64,000 nt of DNA from Cardinalis cardinalis (lineage: Eukaryota > Chordata > Aves > Passeriformes > Cardinalidae). The position numbers and the translations under genes are program-made. The notes beneath the pieces were generated by a model, which was given only the letters and a program-made list of their open reading frames with translations, was not told where the DNA came from and did no database searches. The DNA lies in the NCBI GenBank assembly GCA_014549065.1, contig JACDOX010000004.1, forward strand, positions 8,986,370-9,050,369. The letters run 5' to 3'. This document shows positions 13,831-26,435 of the stretch, piece by piece. Numbering within the stretch: position 1 is the stretch's first letter; every line of letters starts with the position of its first letter.

Positions 13831-13992
13831 CTGACTGAGTACCCAGATGCTGTGCAGTGTAGAACAGGATCCCATCTGGAGAGAGAGGCTGGAACTGCAG
13901 TTTAATATGGGTCTTATGCCGGATATAAAAGGGTGCAAATGACATCCATGATGATTCATTATTTCTGAAGGATGCATCACTAATGGAAATAT
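13831..13992 (-). CDS. EYS: EYS exon: first part of the second laminin G domain
   Basis: This 162-base exon runs from the acceptor cag at 13995-13993 to the donor GTAAGG at 13830. It opens in phase 1, completing an Asp codon with the G from the exon at 24311, and ends in phase 1. It is therefore a symmetric exon whose loss keeps the frame. It encodes residues 339-393, including SISDASF, SSWMSFAPF and LQFQPLSPDGILFY. These are the first strands of the laminin G domain that is finished in the last exon. The order and sequence agree with vertebrate EYS. It is flanked by CR1 fragments in opposite orientation and by the ~298-bp direct repeat. Confidence 0.95.
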
Positions 13993-14750
13993 CTGAAAAA
14001 TGCAAGAGGAAATGTCTTCTGAAGGATATTTTGGGAGGACTGCATTATTATGGAACCAGTTATTTTGTATGGTTTTTAAATGCTGTACATAATACTTCNC
14101 ATTCTTCCCTTTTCACAGAATAAAAATAACCTAGATACAAAATAAAACTTAGATAATAGCAAATCAATGCCATTGTCTTCTGGGTTCCTTATTTTCCTCA
14201 ACAATCAAGACTGCAGTTCTAATGCAAAATAAATGTGATCTTGTTAGCATTCATTTTCAAATAAGTATAAGTGTAAATTTCACATTGTTTAAAAATTGAA
14301 ATGCAAAATACTGTTGCAGGAGTCAAAATAAATATTTATTTTCTCACCATACAGATGAAAATCCTAGTGGAGGATTTGTAATGAGCTGCTTTGTGTGTCA
14401 TAAGAATGTACCTTTTAAGTGGGAAGCATTCATTAATTGTTGCTGAAATTTGGTTTTAGGATAATCATACNGAGATGTTTGATAATTCAAATCATCCAAT
14501 CTTATAGTGAAAGAGAACACTCACACAATTACAGTTAGAATACAATGTACACTTTTGAGCTATACACAACTTGTCATTCTGTCTTGCCTCTTCCCTCAGN
14601 GCTGGTTGCTCATATACCACTACAAAATCAGGCTGGATCAGTTGCCTTCATCCAACTGATAAATTATTATACTTTTCTATAATGTTTATGTGACTGGAAA
14701 AAAATTCCAGTTTTTCTCACTGTAACATTGCATATTTGAGATATAATTAT

Positions 14751-15052
14751 CATAGAATCAAAGAATCTCAGAATGGGTTGGCTTGGAAGGGACCTTAAAG
14801 ATAATCTTGATCCAATTCCCCTGCTATGGCCAGGGACATCCTCCACTAGGTCAGCTTGCTCAGGACTCCATCCAACCTGGTCTTGGGCACTTTCAAAGAT
14901 GGGGCATCCACAACTTCTCTGGGCAGCCTGTTCCAGTGCCTCACCAGTCTCAAAGATTTTTTTCTTAACACCTAATTTCAACCTGCTCTCTTTCAGCTTG
15001 AAGCCATTCCCCCTTGTCCTGTAACTACATACTCTTGTAAATAGTCTCTCTA
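14751..15052 (-). mobile_element. CR1 LINE 3' fragment, minus orientation
   Basis: Reading on the minus strand, the sequence gives the CR1 3' UTR. It has ttaggtgttaagaaaaaaat, a cactggaacaggctgcccag segment, the ggacc-type motif and a tail of degenerate attctgagattctttgatt units. It is the same CR1 end type as the fragment at 13199-13706 but inverted relative to it. The two therefore form an inverted pair around the exon at 13831-13992. Confidence 0.88.
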
Positions 15053-15215
15053 ATAATGTTAGTTATTAGCTAATTCATGATCACATTAGTAGTAGTTTCA
15101 TGTAGATAAGGTAGTTGTCAGTTTACTGTATTTGTGAGTTCACAGGAGTAAATCGAGCTACTTAGATGTGCGTATTTAGACCTGTGTGTGTAAAACTGTT
15201 TTTTCTGTTTAGTTA

Positions 15216-15514
15216 AAGAAAATGTCTCGTATTTTTTTCTTCACCTACTATAGATGTGATTTTATTTTTAATGATGAGAGGATTATTCGGTGGTACACAT
15301 CCCTGAAGGAAAAGTCCCAGGGTAGCGTTTATGTGGGTGACAAACCAAGCTGATACATAACTGTGCTACTCAGTATCACTGCTAAATTAGCTGTGGAGTT
15401 AGCTCATTTCTTTTAAAAAAACCAGCATTGCCTAATGAGGGAAAAAAAATTGAATTATTTCCTATTAAAAAGGAATTTTAGAAATAAAATCCTGTGATTT
15501 CAACNATTAATTTA
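15216..15514. repeat. Copy B of the ~298-bp direct repeat
   Basis: This is the second copy of the block at 11347-11643, same orientation, about 3.87 kb away. It is 299 bp because one A run is two bases longer. Identity is very high by eye. Between the copies lie one EYS exon and two CR1 fragments. Confidence 0.92.
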
Positions 15515-16566
15515 GTGTTATGCAATGTTAAATGCATAACAGCAATGTAAAATGCCTGAGTTGTAGGCGTTCCCTTCTCACTTCTGCATTTCCGAGCTGA
15601 AGCTGTGCTGTTTCCCTTCTGAGAGACCAACGTCTTTCCTCATTTTGGTGCTCCCAATTTCATTGTTTTATGGTAACTTGCTCTCAGTCACATATACCTT
15701 CAGGATGTCCTTAAAGTGCATTCTGAGATACCTTTTGCTATCTTTCCACACTCAAGTTTTCTGCCCAGCATCTGCTGGTGAGCCCACTCACCACCCAGCT
15801 GCACCTTGCACTGCCTATCACAGATGGGCCTCAGTTATTAGGCTGGAATACAGCCAGCATGCTGCAAGCTCCTGTCATTTGTCTATTTGTCACACCACCT
15901 CCCTCAGAATAGGGTTCATGGTGTCCCTAGTGGACAGTGTCTAGCAGGCAGATGCATCACTGGAGAGGATCCAGATCTCTCACCTGTTACCAGCATAACC
16001 TGACCTGAGGATGCCTCTTGAATGGGCAGTAACTGCACAGCTGACCTCTTTATTAATTCCCCCTGGCAGATTACAGATATTNCTGAGGAAGGTACGTGGA
16101 TTTGATGGCACAAAATCTCAGTAAGTCTAAAAGTAAGTTTTAATCACTGGAATATCAGTTATAACAGATATATTTAATGCTTGAANGATCTGAATCAGGC
16201 TTTTGATGGGCTGTTGTATAATCTATATATATATTCTCAAATCACTTCCATCCTAAGTATCACAATAGCTGTTATGCTTGCTATCAAGGCTAGGCAGTGT
16301 CTGTAGTAATATATTACATAATGTCTAAAGCATGAGGTTCCTGGCATCTATACTTAAGAGTTCACAGAAACAGAAGTATTTAGAACAGCAATTACCCTAG
16401 ATGATAAATAGTAAAAAAGCTTGCTGAACAGATTTGGTGCTGAACTTTACATCATTAAAACTTAACACTATCAGGTACAAAAGAGAGAGTAATACTTTTT
16501 ATTCCATATGGATTTTTTTTTTCAGTAGGTAAGACAAGGCTCTCCATTAGTAGTTAAAATCCCTAT

Positions 16567-16610
16567 ATTGATGTCTTCATATTTAAAAATTGATGTCTTC
16601 ATATTTAAAA
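16567..16610. repeat. 22-bp perfect tandem duplication
   Basis: The unit starting attgatgtcttcat is present twice head to tail without mismatch, ending in an A run. It is intronic and probably polymorphic. Confidence 0.85.
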
Positions 16611-17935
16611 AAAATCAGTAATAATAATTCATTTTGAATATAGACTTTTTTTTCATGCATAATTTTTAAGTCAGTCTCCTCTTAGCAGGTTTTTGCACAG
16701 TGAGATTTACATGTGGAGGAAGTGTGCCACAGTGGTCAATCTTATGTGAAAATGTGCTCCTGCTTGAAAGGTCGCCTTAGGCAAAGTGTGTAATGAGGTA
16801 TCTGAAANTCTCTATGGCAGATTCAGTGTCACTTTATCAATGTAGTTCATTCTTTGCTGCTTATGGAGGAAGCCTGGACAATGACTAGTGTGAGAGCAAA
16901 ATCAGCAGGATTGNAATGCTACATTGCTTGTCATTGGGAGGGATATGAAAGGAAGATTGCTATGATAAAAAGCCTTGAAGCAGAGAAAGAGAACAAGGAT
17001 AAAAGATGATTTTATAGTATCACTCAGAGAAAGAATTAAGTCCATGGTTTCATATTTCAGATAGAGTATTAAAAAATAAGACCCACAGCTTCAGCAACAG
17101 ATGTCAGAATTTTTTAGTAAAGGAAGTATTATCCTGATTTATAGATATNAAATACAATACTCTATTTAATATACTTCATTCTGGAACTTCTAAGATGCAA
17201 ATATTTTATTTTCATTATCTATAAAAAATATGCTTATTCCCAATAAATGTATCTTACAAGTATCAGAAAGTAACATATTTTGCCACAATGCAGCAGGNGT
17301 AACTATAGGAAGTACTAGAATGACTTATAATTTTCTTGTAAATGGCCTGTAGATCCTGCAAGTACTGATTATATGCATGGAAAAATCTGGCTTGACAGGT
17401 GCTTGGAACCCATATGTGCACACATATCCCAAAACAGAATGCATTCACTCTACCACAGTGCACAGAGGTGAGCAGTATGACATTCCATTTTTGCAAAATT
17501 GCTTCTACAGACAGACAAACTTATAATGTGANGAATATGACAATTTAAGCTTTTCAATTTTCTTTTATGGCAGGCATATACAAAACTAACACATCAGAGG
17601 CTGAGGTACTCTAATGCTGCTTTCTTGGCAGCAAACTTTGTTTTTCACCTAAAATAAGAAAATAAGAAGCTCAGCTAAGCTTGCACAAGACAACACCTGT
17701 GTTACATATGCTTACTCCTGAGAAGCTCTTTGCTAAAACAAATGTAGGAAATGGATGCCTTTNCTGATCCTGTAAGCTAAATTGGTAGGAACTTTGCTGT
17801 GTAACTACTGCATTACTCACCAGAATGCTTAGTACCGTGGGATGCATTGTAACTACTACAGGCATTTACACAAATGCCTCTGTGTCTGATTAATGGCTCT
17901 GTTTTCTAAGCTGAACACTAGTATCTGATAATGCT

Positions 17936-18094
17936 ACACAGAATCACAGCGTGGTTGGAAGGGACCACAGTGGATCACCTGGTCCAGCCTCCCTGCTCAA
18001 GCAGGGTCATTCCAGAGCCCATGGCACAGGGTTTGTGTCCAGACAGTTCTTGAATATTCCAGTGACAGAGACCCTGCAGCCTCTCTGGGCAATC
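17936..18094 (-). mobile_element. CR1 LINE 3' fragment, minus orientation
   Basis: It starts with a degenerate agaatcacag tail and then ggttggaagggacca, ctggtccagcctccctgctc and cctgcagcctctctgggca. This is the complement of an avian CR1 3' UTR of a different subtype from the one at 14751-15052. It breaks off after about 160 bases. Confidence 0.82.
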
Positions 18095-19108
18095 CAGCAA
18101 GAAGGGGAAAGGAAATGTGAGTCACTGCTGAAAGGAGTGAGGACCTCATAACAAAAGACATAGAAAAAGCCATGTCTGGCTCATTTTCTCACTTGGTAAA
18201 GCCTGATCAAGCCTCCTCATACCTGATAGCTGAGCTAGGGCGAGTGAAACATCAGTTCCACAGCGATGAGGCAGGTGTTAAGGTCCAGCTTGCAAATCAG
18301 TCTGTGAGTCAGGGTCCAGATGAAGTGGATCTTGATGCTGCTACAGTGTAATCCAGCATAGGATCATGGGGTATTTAAAGCTGCTTCTGAAGCAATGCAA
18401 CAGGAAACTCCTACTGGCGCTCCTCAACAAAGCTGTCTTTGAGACCCGACACCAGCCCCACCCCTGTGGGTGGAGAAACACTCTCAGAGCTTTAAGCTCA
18501 TAATAGGAACTTATATCTTGAACTCACATTTAGACACTTAAGTCTAGGTGCTTTGCTTTAAAATTAGTTCCCACCATTACCTACCTACCTATCTNCCTCC
18601 GTACACTTTCACAAAGTAAGGTGGCAAGCACATTTCCAGCATATAATTCATGCTCATAGGGGAAGTCTAAGTAATTTCAGAGTCATCCTGCTAAGTGCTA
18701 GTTAGCTGGCTGGATCTTGTTCTTGCTCATTTGGGTGAGTGGAGGGAACAGTAAGTAGATGATTGAATTTTTACTGGGACACCACATCCCATGATGACAT
18801 GGCTGACTTGGTGTGGAGGGTATTATCATCTCCTTAATTTTATCATACGTGACTTCCACTTGGGTTTATATATGATGTATTTGAGTAGCTAACTCATTTT
18901 ATTCTACTTGGCATTTTAAATTGTACAGATAAATGTTACAAATGCATTTTCCCTTGTGCCTGCCATGAATATCAAGTTTACTGGACTGTTAATGATAAAC
19001 CCAAAAACTTAGATGGCTTTTCAGGTAAAATTTAGACAACACACTTTATCCTTATGTGACATGAATGTTGTGGCTACCACTTGAACATTTTCTCATGTTG
19101 CCACTAAT

Positions 19109-19144
19109 TTTCAAAAGATGTCACTGATGGGACATCTTTTGAAA
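19109..19144. repeat. Perfect 14-bp inverted repeat with 8-base loop
   Basis: The arms tttcaaaagatgtc and gacatcttttgaaa are exact complements around an 8-base spacer. It lies in an EYS intron. No promoter, terminator or mobile-element context is visible. Confidence 0.75.
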
Positions 19145-22100
19145 TCTTGATGGGATTGGCATTGCTTAAATGACTAAAAGACAATAGTGACAATAGTCAC
19201 TGTGACTCAATAACAAATTGTCCTTGTGGTTAAACATTGAAACAAAAATGTCCTAATGGTAACTATGAAACAGACTGTGCAAGTCCAACTGCATTGTCAG
19301 ATAAATCCAACATAAGTGTACATGACTGTGTATATAAGGTGTCTTGTCATGTACAAGTTGAGCTACACCTTACTGTGAATTAATTTATCTTACAATAGTA
19401 GTCAAAATAAGTCAAGTAACATTCTATACTGTGTTGAAAGGAAAAAAATACTTATAGTAAAAATTATTTCAAAAGTAAAGAGTTTTTGTTCTGTTAGTTT
19501 ATCAGGTATTTTCAAAAATTTGTTGTACTTTTATATCAGAACAATGGAATTTGACATCAAAATAATATGTAGGAAATTGACTTGAGCTGAATAAACATGG
19601 CCCAAGGAAGTTGCTCGCCCTTTGTTCATCAAGGAAATAGCTTTATTGCTTGACATGTATCTCATTAAACCAAGGATGGAACAATGAAAACTCTTTATAT
19701 TTTCTTTCAGTTCTTCAAGCATTGTACATTGACAGGCAATATTGGTAGCTACGTAATTCAGAGACTAATATACAGTTGAAGAAGTCTGTTTATTAACTTG
19801 TTTCTTTGTGAAAAAAGCAGTAGCATTCTGTTATCATGCCTTGAAGTCAAGAAAAATTATCACAATAGATTTTATGAATGTATGTGGCACAAACTATTCC
19901 TGCTAAAGAAAACTACTGAATAATTTAAAATTCATAGAAATACTGTGATGAAAGCCCTGTTTATTTTCACCACTGGCAAGTGTTCTCCAATAGTGCCATC
20001 TATAGAATCTTTCAAATATTACATTGCTGTCCTCTTAAATAAGGACATTAACAGTCTCTGTTATCTCACAATTAACTAATCTGAAATTGTGAATCTTCTT
20101 CATTCCTCTACAAAATTATCTGGGAAATATACTCAGGACTATAGAAACTCTATCTTATATGTAAATATATCTCAATGTGTAATGGAATGTCAGAGGAACT
20201 TTATTGACTTAAAATTTGTTTTTGTTCAAGTTTTTCATAACCCTTCGTGATGCTGCTTATGACAAGATTAAAGACTTGATTTAATCCATTAAGATAAATG
20301 GCAAGAAATAAAAGGTAAGCAATAAATGTTTAGATTCTAAAAGAGTGCTTTAGGGAGATATTGCATGTAGTTGCTGTGTCAATTTTTTCTCCAAACCTCC
20401 ATTGTTGGCCACTGCTGGATACAGGATTACTGGCCTCACACAGGCACACAGTTCTTATGAGAGGAATAAGCTGCTAAAATAGAATTTAGCAGAGATTAAC
20501 ATATAAATGCAGACTGTAATTAAGGGTAATGCCTGTAATTTTAATGTTCACATATCTTAATAATTTCTATTTGTGAAAAAAGATATTGTGTTCACATATG
20601 TAACAATGTGCTGTATAATTAAGCTACCTGCTGTAAAAGGGTTTTACACTGTTTCTTCTTTCTCAGGAAGAATCATCCTTGACATTTGATCTTGGCCACT
20701 GTTTCTCACAGTAATAATCACAGTGAAACCAACAGGTCTACTATATGCTTGAAGGGGAACTGAAAAAAACAGGTCCTTAGAGACTTCTCCCTCTTCAGAA
20801 GCCCTTTGAGAGATCTAATTACAAAGGTATTCATTGGCACAAATGGAATAAGCTGGAATTTAGCCTGCAAAGCCATGCAGGACACTCCCCAGACAAATTA
20901 NTGGAAACTTGTTAGTTTTGAATATTGTGTGTTCTTGAAATAACGAAATTATTATGCTGCTGCAGGCTGAATCTTCTTAATCACAAGAAAAGTTATAATT
21001 GTCTGGTGCTTTAGTTGCATAGTTTAAGTCAAATGACCCAAAGATTTTATTAACATCATGTTTNGGTGTCATGGAAAACATAACAACTTTTAAAAAACTC
21101 TATATAAACTACTTCCCCATATTTCCAATCCTTGTGGTTATGGGAGTGCTAACTAAGAATTAATGCTGGCCAGAACATGGCNATGTTTGGATGCCATTTA
21201 TGCACCTCAGGAGCTGGAGTGGCTCTGCTGTGTTGCTGTCACAGCTGTGACCTTTTCAAACCAGTGGAACAAGATTCGCTGCTTCATGTGTCACAAAGAG
21301 TCTTGGAAGTGGTTTGAGTCCAAATGGCAATGTTAACACCAAGCAAAATAGACTCCTCCATAATCTTCTATTTCCTTCCCATTTCATTAAAATAATTTGT
21401 TTCTGGAGGTATAAATTATTANCATTTTTGTTTGTTTACATCAGTGTTACCTTTTTAAACCTAACAATCTTGTTTTATCAGTATTATTGGGTTTGGACAA
21501 CACTGTGCACCCAAGAAGTGGAGTTTTAAGTTGTTGAACAAATGTATTACTCTGCCTTGCATGACAAGGCTTTATTTCTTGGGCCCATTCTGATCTAATT
21601 TACAGCCCTGTCCTTCTTTCCTAGTGCTCATTATGGATGCTTGCCTTCCCAAAACTGGTCTTAAATTTCACAGGCATCTTCCTACCTGTCAGTCACCAGG
21701 GTGCTGTCTACCTGCTGAACCTCTCGATCTTTCTCTGAGAAAAGCAAGTCCTGGCACTTGCTTTGTCAGGTTGAAATATNCAGTGAAATATTTGCTCTCA
21801 GCATTTCAGATTACAAAATATCACTGCACTACTTCCTGAATATGAATTTGTTGTGCACAGCCAATAGGAAATTAAGAGTAATTGAAACTGCTACCTTCTC
21901 TTTGTCAAGTGGGTTTATTTCTTCTATTTCCTCTGAAACACATGAAATAACACAGATCTTTCTGCAACCTCCTGAGAGTATTGCTCAATTTACATATTGG
22001 CAATGGTCACTGTGAGATATTCAAGTGAGTCCTGTGACTCTTGGGCCGTAAGAGCCATGAAAACTGTGTTCTTTAACAGAACTTTCTCTCCCTGTGCTTA

Positions 22101-24310
22101 GTCTCGTTCTAACTTAGTTTTCCAACCACTGAACACTTGCTAGTGGAGCTCTGACATCTAAAGCTTAATCATAATGTACCCTATCTCTGTGCTGACAGCC
22201 ATTGCATCCTTGGTGGCTTGAGTTGGCACTCTAAGCAAGAACATCACAGTGAAGAAGGTCATCATCCTCATCTNCTCATATGCTTTCATCTCTCCTCTCT
22301 CATGTACATAGTTAATAAAGAACTTCAAACATTTTTAGTGTTTGCCAAATAAGTTAATGCTTGTTTATTGATGATTTAGCCTGAGTACCCTTAATAGTTG
22401 TGTTCAGAGTGCTCTTGCTTATTATTGTGGTTCTACCCCTATTGCCCCATTTTCTTGCTGCACCTGACCTGTTCCTGTGCAATCCACACTGTTGTGCTGT
22501 CTTCACCAGTTGCTATTATCTNGTAAACCCCTGTTTGTTCTTACCCTTTGTAATTCTACTCTATGCTTTTCTTGCCTCATAAATCTCTTTTGTCTTCTTC
22601 TCACACTTTTTTCCTTCCTTCTGGTACATTCATTAGTCTTCATCCTTTAATTATCCTTTGATTCTCCCAGTCCCTTAAGCTGTTCATTTCTCTCTGTCTC
22701 TTTTTCTTTTGGCTCCAATAACCACCATTAATCCAGAGATGAGATATTCAATCTTGATAAGCAGCTGTTTTTTAGCAATTTGCCATCCACTAAAAGTGCA
22801 AACTGCTCTTCGAAAAATCTCATGATAATTCATTATTCTGCCACAGAGTAAGGTGAAATACAGGGCACAGAGTTTGGTCAGGATCCACAGTACTTATTCA
22901 TAAAAGGAAAGCTTTTAAGTAAAACAGAGAGGAACCCTCTAATGTGTTTATCAGGTGAAGAATTACTGCAAGAAAGACAATCTGTAAGAAATACAATTTT
23001 CTCTTGCTCCAATATAAGTAAGTTCTGTACTGGTAATGTGGCCATCATAAGAAGACCCAAATGTATTCTGGAACCAGAACACAGGACTGTTTACCTGATA
23101 AATTACCTGCTTTGTGTATAGCACATATCCTGATGATCAGTGTCCTGAATCCAGATGGCATTACTTTTGAAAACCTCACTTGAAATGAGAATTCAAAATT
23201 GAAAAGTTCATATAANGAGCTTTGAACAGCTGTTGCAGCAGAGGCAATAAAGCAAGCACGTTCTTACAAGGAGTAAGGAATTCAACAGTAACTTTCCAGA
23301 AGCTATATTTTTTTTCATTTGAGCCTACCAATTCCATGTGTAATGGGATTTAAGAACTATCCATCTACAGGGTGAGGAGGACTGCAAATCAGGTCAAATG
23401 CAGTTCAGCTTGTCATTTTTGTGCTTCAAACTCACACAACAAGAGAGCTGGACCTTGACAGGCAGTTTGGAAAGGCAGCTATTTAACAGTAACTGGAGTT
23501 CTCCAGAAGTTTTACAGAAAGCTTCTCAACAGGAAAACATAAACTTGTACAAAATTAACATGAATCTAAGAGCTGTGGAATAGAGGGTGTGGACTGTACC
23601 TCCTTACACACAGAGTCACTTTGGGCACTTTCAGGAAAAGTCCCTGNGCTTGCAACACCTGTGTGTCCACATTGTTGAATATTTGCACAATCTCTCAGAG
23701 AAGAAAACAGATAAAGGATTCTTTTACATGAGGGTCAGAAATGCAAAACCTGCAAACTGACCACATATTTTGAGGGTGGCATGTTGAAAGAAAGCCAGGG
23801 AGAATAATCACTTGTGGATTTTTACAGTGATGTTTGCATCTCTTGTCATCATTATCAGTGCATCCCTACCCAANAGATTGTGAAGTCAACAAGAACCTCT
23901 CCATTAGGATCAGTAGAAATTGGAAAAGGTCCCAGATGCTTCCCTCTACTGTGATCTCAAGTGTATTTTCCATCATACTTCATTACGATGAGCTTGGGAA
24001 TTGAACTAAGCACTGTAACAGTGCTCTGCAATGCTTCCTGTCCCCTTGGTGCCTGACAAATCATGCTTGTGAACTTGNTTGATTGATTTGAAAAAATCAG
24101 AGGAAAAAATGGCATTAAAATANGCAAAGTAAGGAAACAATATCTAACAATTCATTGCTTTAAAATACTTTTTCCAACAGAAAGGAACATCACTTTCTTA
24201 AATCTATTTTGTATTTTGTGTCTTTATGTCACATTTAACTGATATATTGCAAAATGCTGTGGTTTTACATCACATAACTGTGTGTACAAGGTACTGTGCA
24301 TTTGACATAC

Positions 24311-24483
24311 CTTGTTCACAGTAGGTACCAGTTGTTCCAAGAGGACAGTGACAAGTGTAGCCACTAGGCAGTGGCACACAGGTACTGCCTTGCTGACACA
24401 GATGTGGAGGATCATGCCCAGGATCACATACTGACACAGTTTCTGTGCAAAATGCACCTTTCCATCCAGTGAGGCAGTCACAG
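24311..24483 (-). CDS. EYS: EYS exon: end of one EGF domain and a complete EGF domain
   Basis: The exon is 173 bases. The acceptor reads ctctgtag before 24483 and the donor GTATGT starts at 24310. The first base completes a Tyr codon (TA from the upstream exon plus C), giving YCDCLTGWKGAFC, the second half of an EGF-like domain. The rest holds a whole six-cysteine EGF domain: VCDPGHDPPHLC, then STC, then YTCHCPLGTTGTYC. It ends in phase 1. These are residues 281-339 of the window's EYS fragment. The PLGTTGTYCEQ motif just ahead of a laminin G domain matches the arrangement in other vertebrate EYS proteins. Confidence 0.96.
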
Positions 24484-26309
24484 CTACAGAGGGTAAATGA
24501 AGGGAAAGAATGCATCAGTATTATCAAGAGAAATCAACAGGTCAGTAGCAATCTAATCAAGAGATTTTTAGGTTCGGATACCTATATTCAATAACCTGAT
24601 TCAAAATGGTTAACAAGAAAAGGGTAGTAACAAAGTTCCTCATTTAACTATTTGATATNTTAATTTTATTATAAAAGAAAAAATGTACATAATAGAAAAT
24701 ATTTTATTTTGCATAGTAACATTACAATATTAGCATCTTATTAAAAAAAAAAGGCTTTTAGCTTTCATATGTTTGTTTTACTCTACAAATAATTCCAAAA
24801 GGCCCTGGCTTCATAAACCAGGAGGAGTTAAAGTGGGCATNAAAAGGGAAAGGTAAGCAGCAAAATACAGTCATAAAAATAAAACTNGCATAAGGGAATT
24901 GCTAACAGTTANNAATTTTAGCTACTAAAATNAGACTCTGTCAGCAACTGCCTTTCACTTAGTCATTGGCAATTTTCTAAATTCTTATAACTGGCATATC
25001 AGNTGTAGGTTCATTGAAGCACTTGATGAAAAAGAGGATAGTAGGTATGGCCATGAAAAGTCAGCAATCTGGGTTTCACATATCTATGATTGTAAACCTA
25101 TATCAAAACTTTCTAAACTGACTGAATCATTGAACTTTTTATTGTCTGCTACACTTTATGCCTTTCTTTNATCCAGGCTGTGGAACAAACACAAAAAAGT
25201 CACACTAACATCCCAATTTAAAATTGGTATGAATTCTATAGAAATTGTTAAATACAGAATACACTTGACTTGATGTTTAAAATGGCCTCCTTACTAAAGA
25301 GTTAAAATTACATATATTAGACCTAATTTTATTCAAATATTTTTGATCACTTTATGATTAAAAAATTATTCCCCTGAATAAAAAAATTTATGGATTTTTT
25401 CACTGGACGTTTTCTCTCTCAAGGCTAAGAATTAAAACTCATATTTTGTTTGGGTTTTGATTGGTCCATGTTTGTTTGGTTTTTTGTTTTGTGCAAACTC
25501 TTGAATTTTTCTTTGCACTAACTGAGTTGCACATCCTCCACTAATCAGCCCACTGTTTCTGCATAAAACATAATGAGGAGCTTGTGAAACTGCTGTTTCA
25601 CCAAACCTTCAGATCAGACAACATGTAAACAAAGCACAGCCAACAAACCCTTCAGAGTGATAAACAGACATTTGAATGAAGGGGAAAAGAGGACAGGACC
25701 TTGCAAAAGCAAAAGCACCTCAATTCATCAAAGTCAGCATCAGAATGCTTTCTGTCTCAGCTATAAATGTGATGCTTTGATGCATGAAAGCTGCTGAGAA
25801 GGGGATGTGATTTAACTCCCTGAGTGCAAACAGCAGTGCCCCTTCCTTGTGCCATAAGGGAGGCTGCTGGAGCTGATGCTGCTGCTCTTGGGCATTGCAC
25901 ATAAGGCTTCTTCCCCTTTCCCTGGTTTATGTNTGCTTATGTCTTTAAGTTTCTTTTAGTTCTTGTCTCATGACCTAACANAAGTCAGATTTTAAAATTA
26001 ATTTAAAATTATTTGCACAGAGCTGAACCCGTTTGCTGGCCTACAGTAGTAATGATCTATCACCAAATGAAGCCCATTTAACACAGCTAAGCAAGCTGGA
26101 CTGCTCTTGAAAAGTTAGATCCAAAATTTCCTAATCTTTACAGAGACGAAAAAAGAGCAAGTGTTTTAGAAATTTTCCATCATACAGCCTGCCATGCTGG
26201 TCTAGTTTTCTCTATATCTTCCTGATTTTGGTTGCTTGTNTTTCCAGACCAGGAGAGCTCAATAGCTTGCACTAGTGACTTGACTCTCAGGGATTTAAGG
26301 ACCTATTAA

Positions 26310-26435
26310 GAATCATAAAATACCTCAAGCTGGAAGGGACTCATAGGGATGTTGAAGTCCAACTCCCTGCTCCTTGCAGAACTACCTAAAAGTAAATTGT
26401 ATGACTAAGAGCATCATCCAGATGCTTCTTATATT
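26310..26435 (-). mobile_element. CR1 LINE 3' fragment, minus orientation
   Basis: The segments aatcataaaatacctcaagc, tggaagggactcataggga and aagtccaactccctgctcc, followed by gagcatcatccagatgcttc, are the complement of an avian CR1 3' UTR. It is about 125 bases long and diverged, so it is an old truncated insertion. Confidence 0.8.

Larger units (their letters stand above)
13993..24310 (-). other. EYS intron (10.3 kb)
   Basis: The donor GTATGT at 24310 and the acceptor at 13993 bound a phase-1 intron. It holds a reverse CR1 (14751-15052), copy B of the direct repeat (15216-15514), a 22-bp tandem duplication (16567-16610), a second reverse CR1 (17936-18094) and a 14-bp-arm hairpin (19109-19144). 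The rest, including 18100-24300, is AT-rich with no gene that I can support. Confidence 0.85.
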
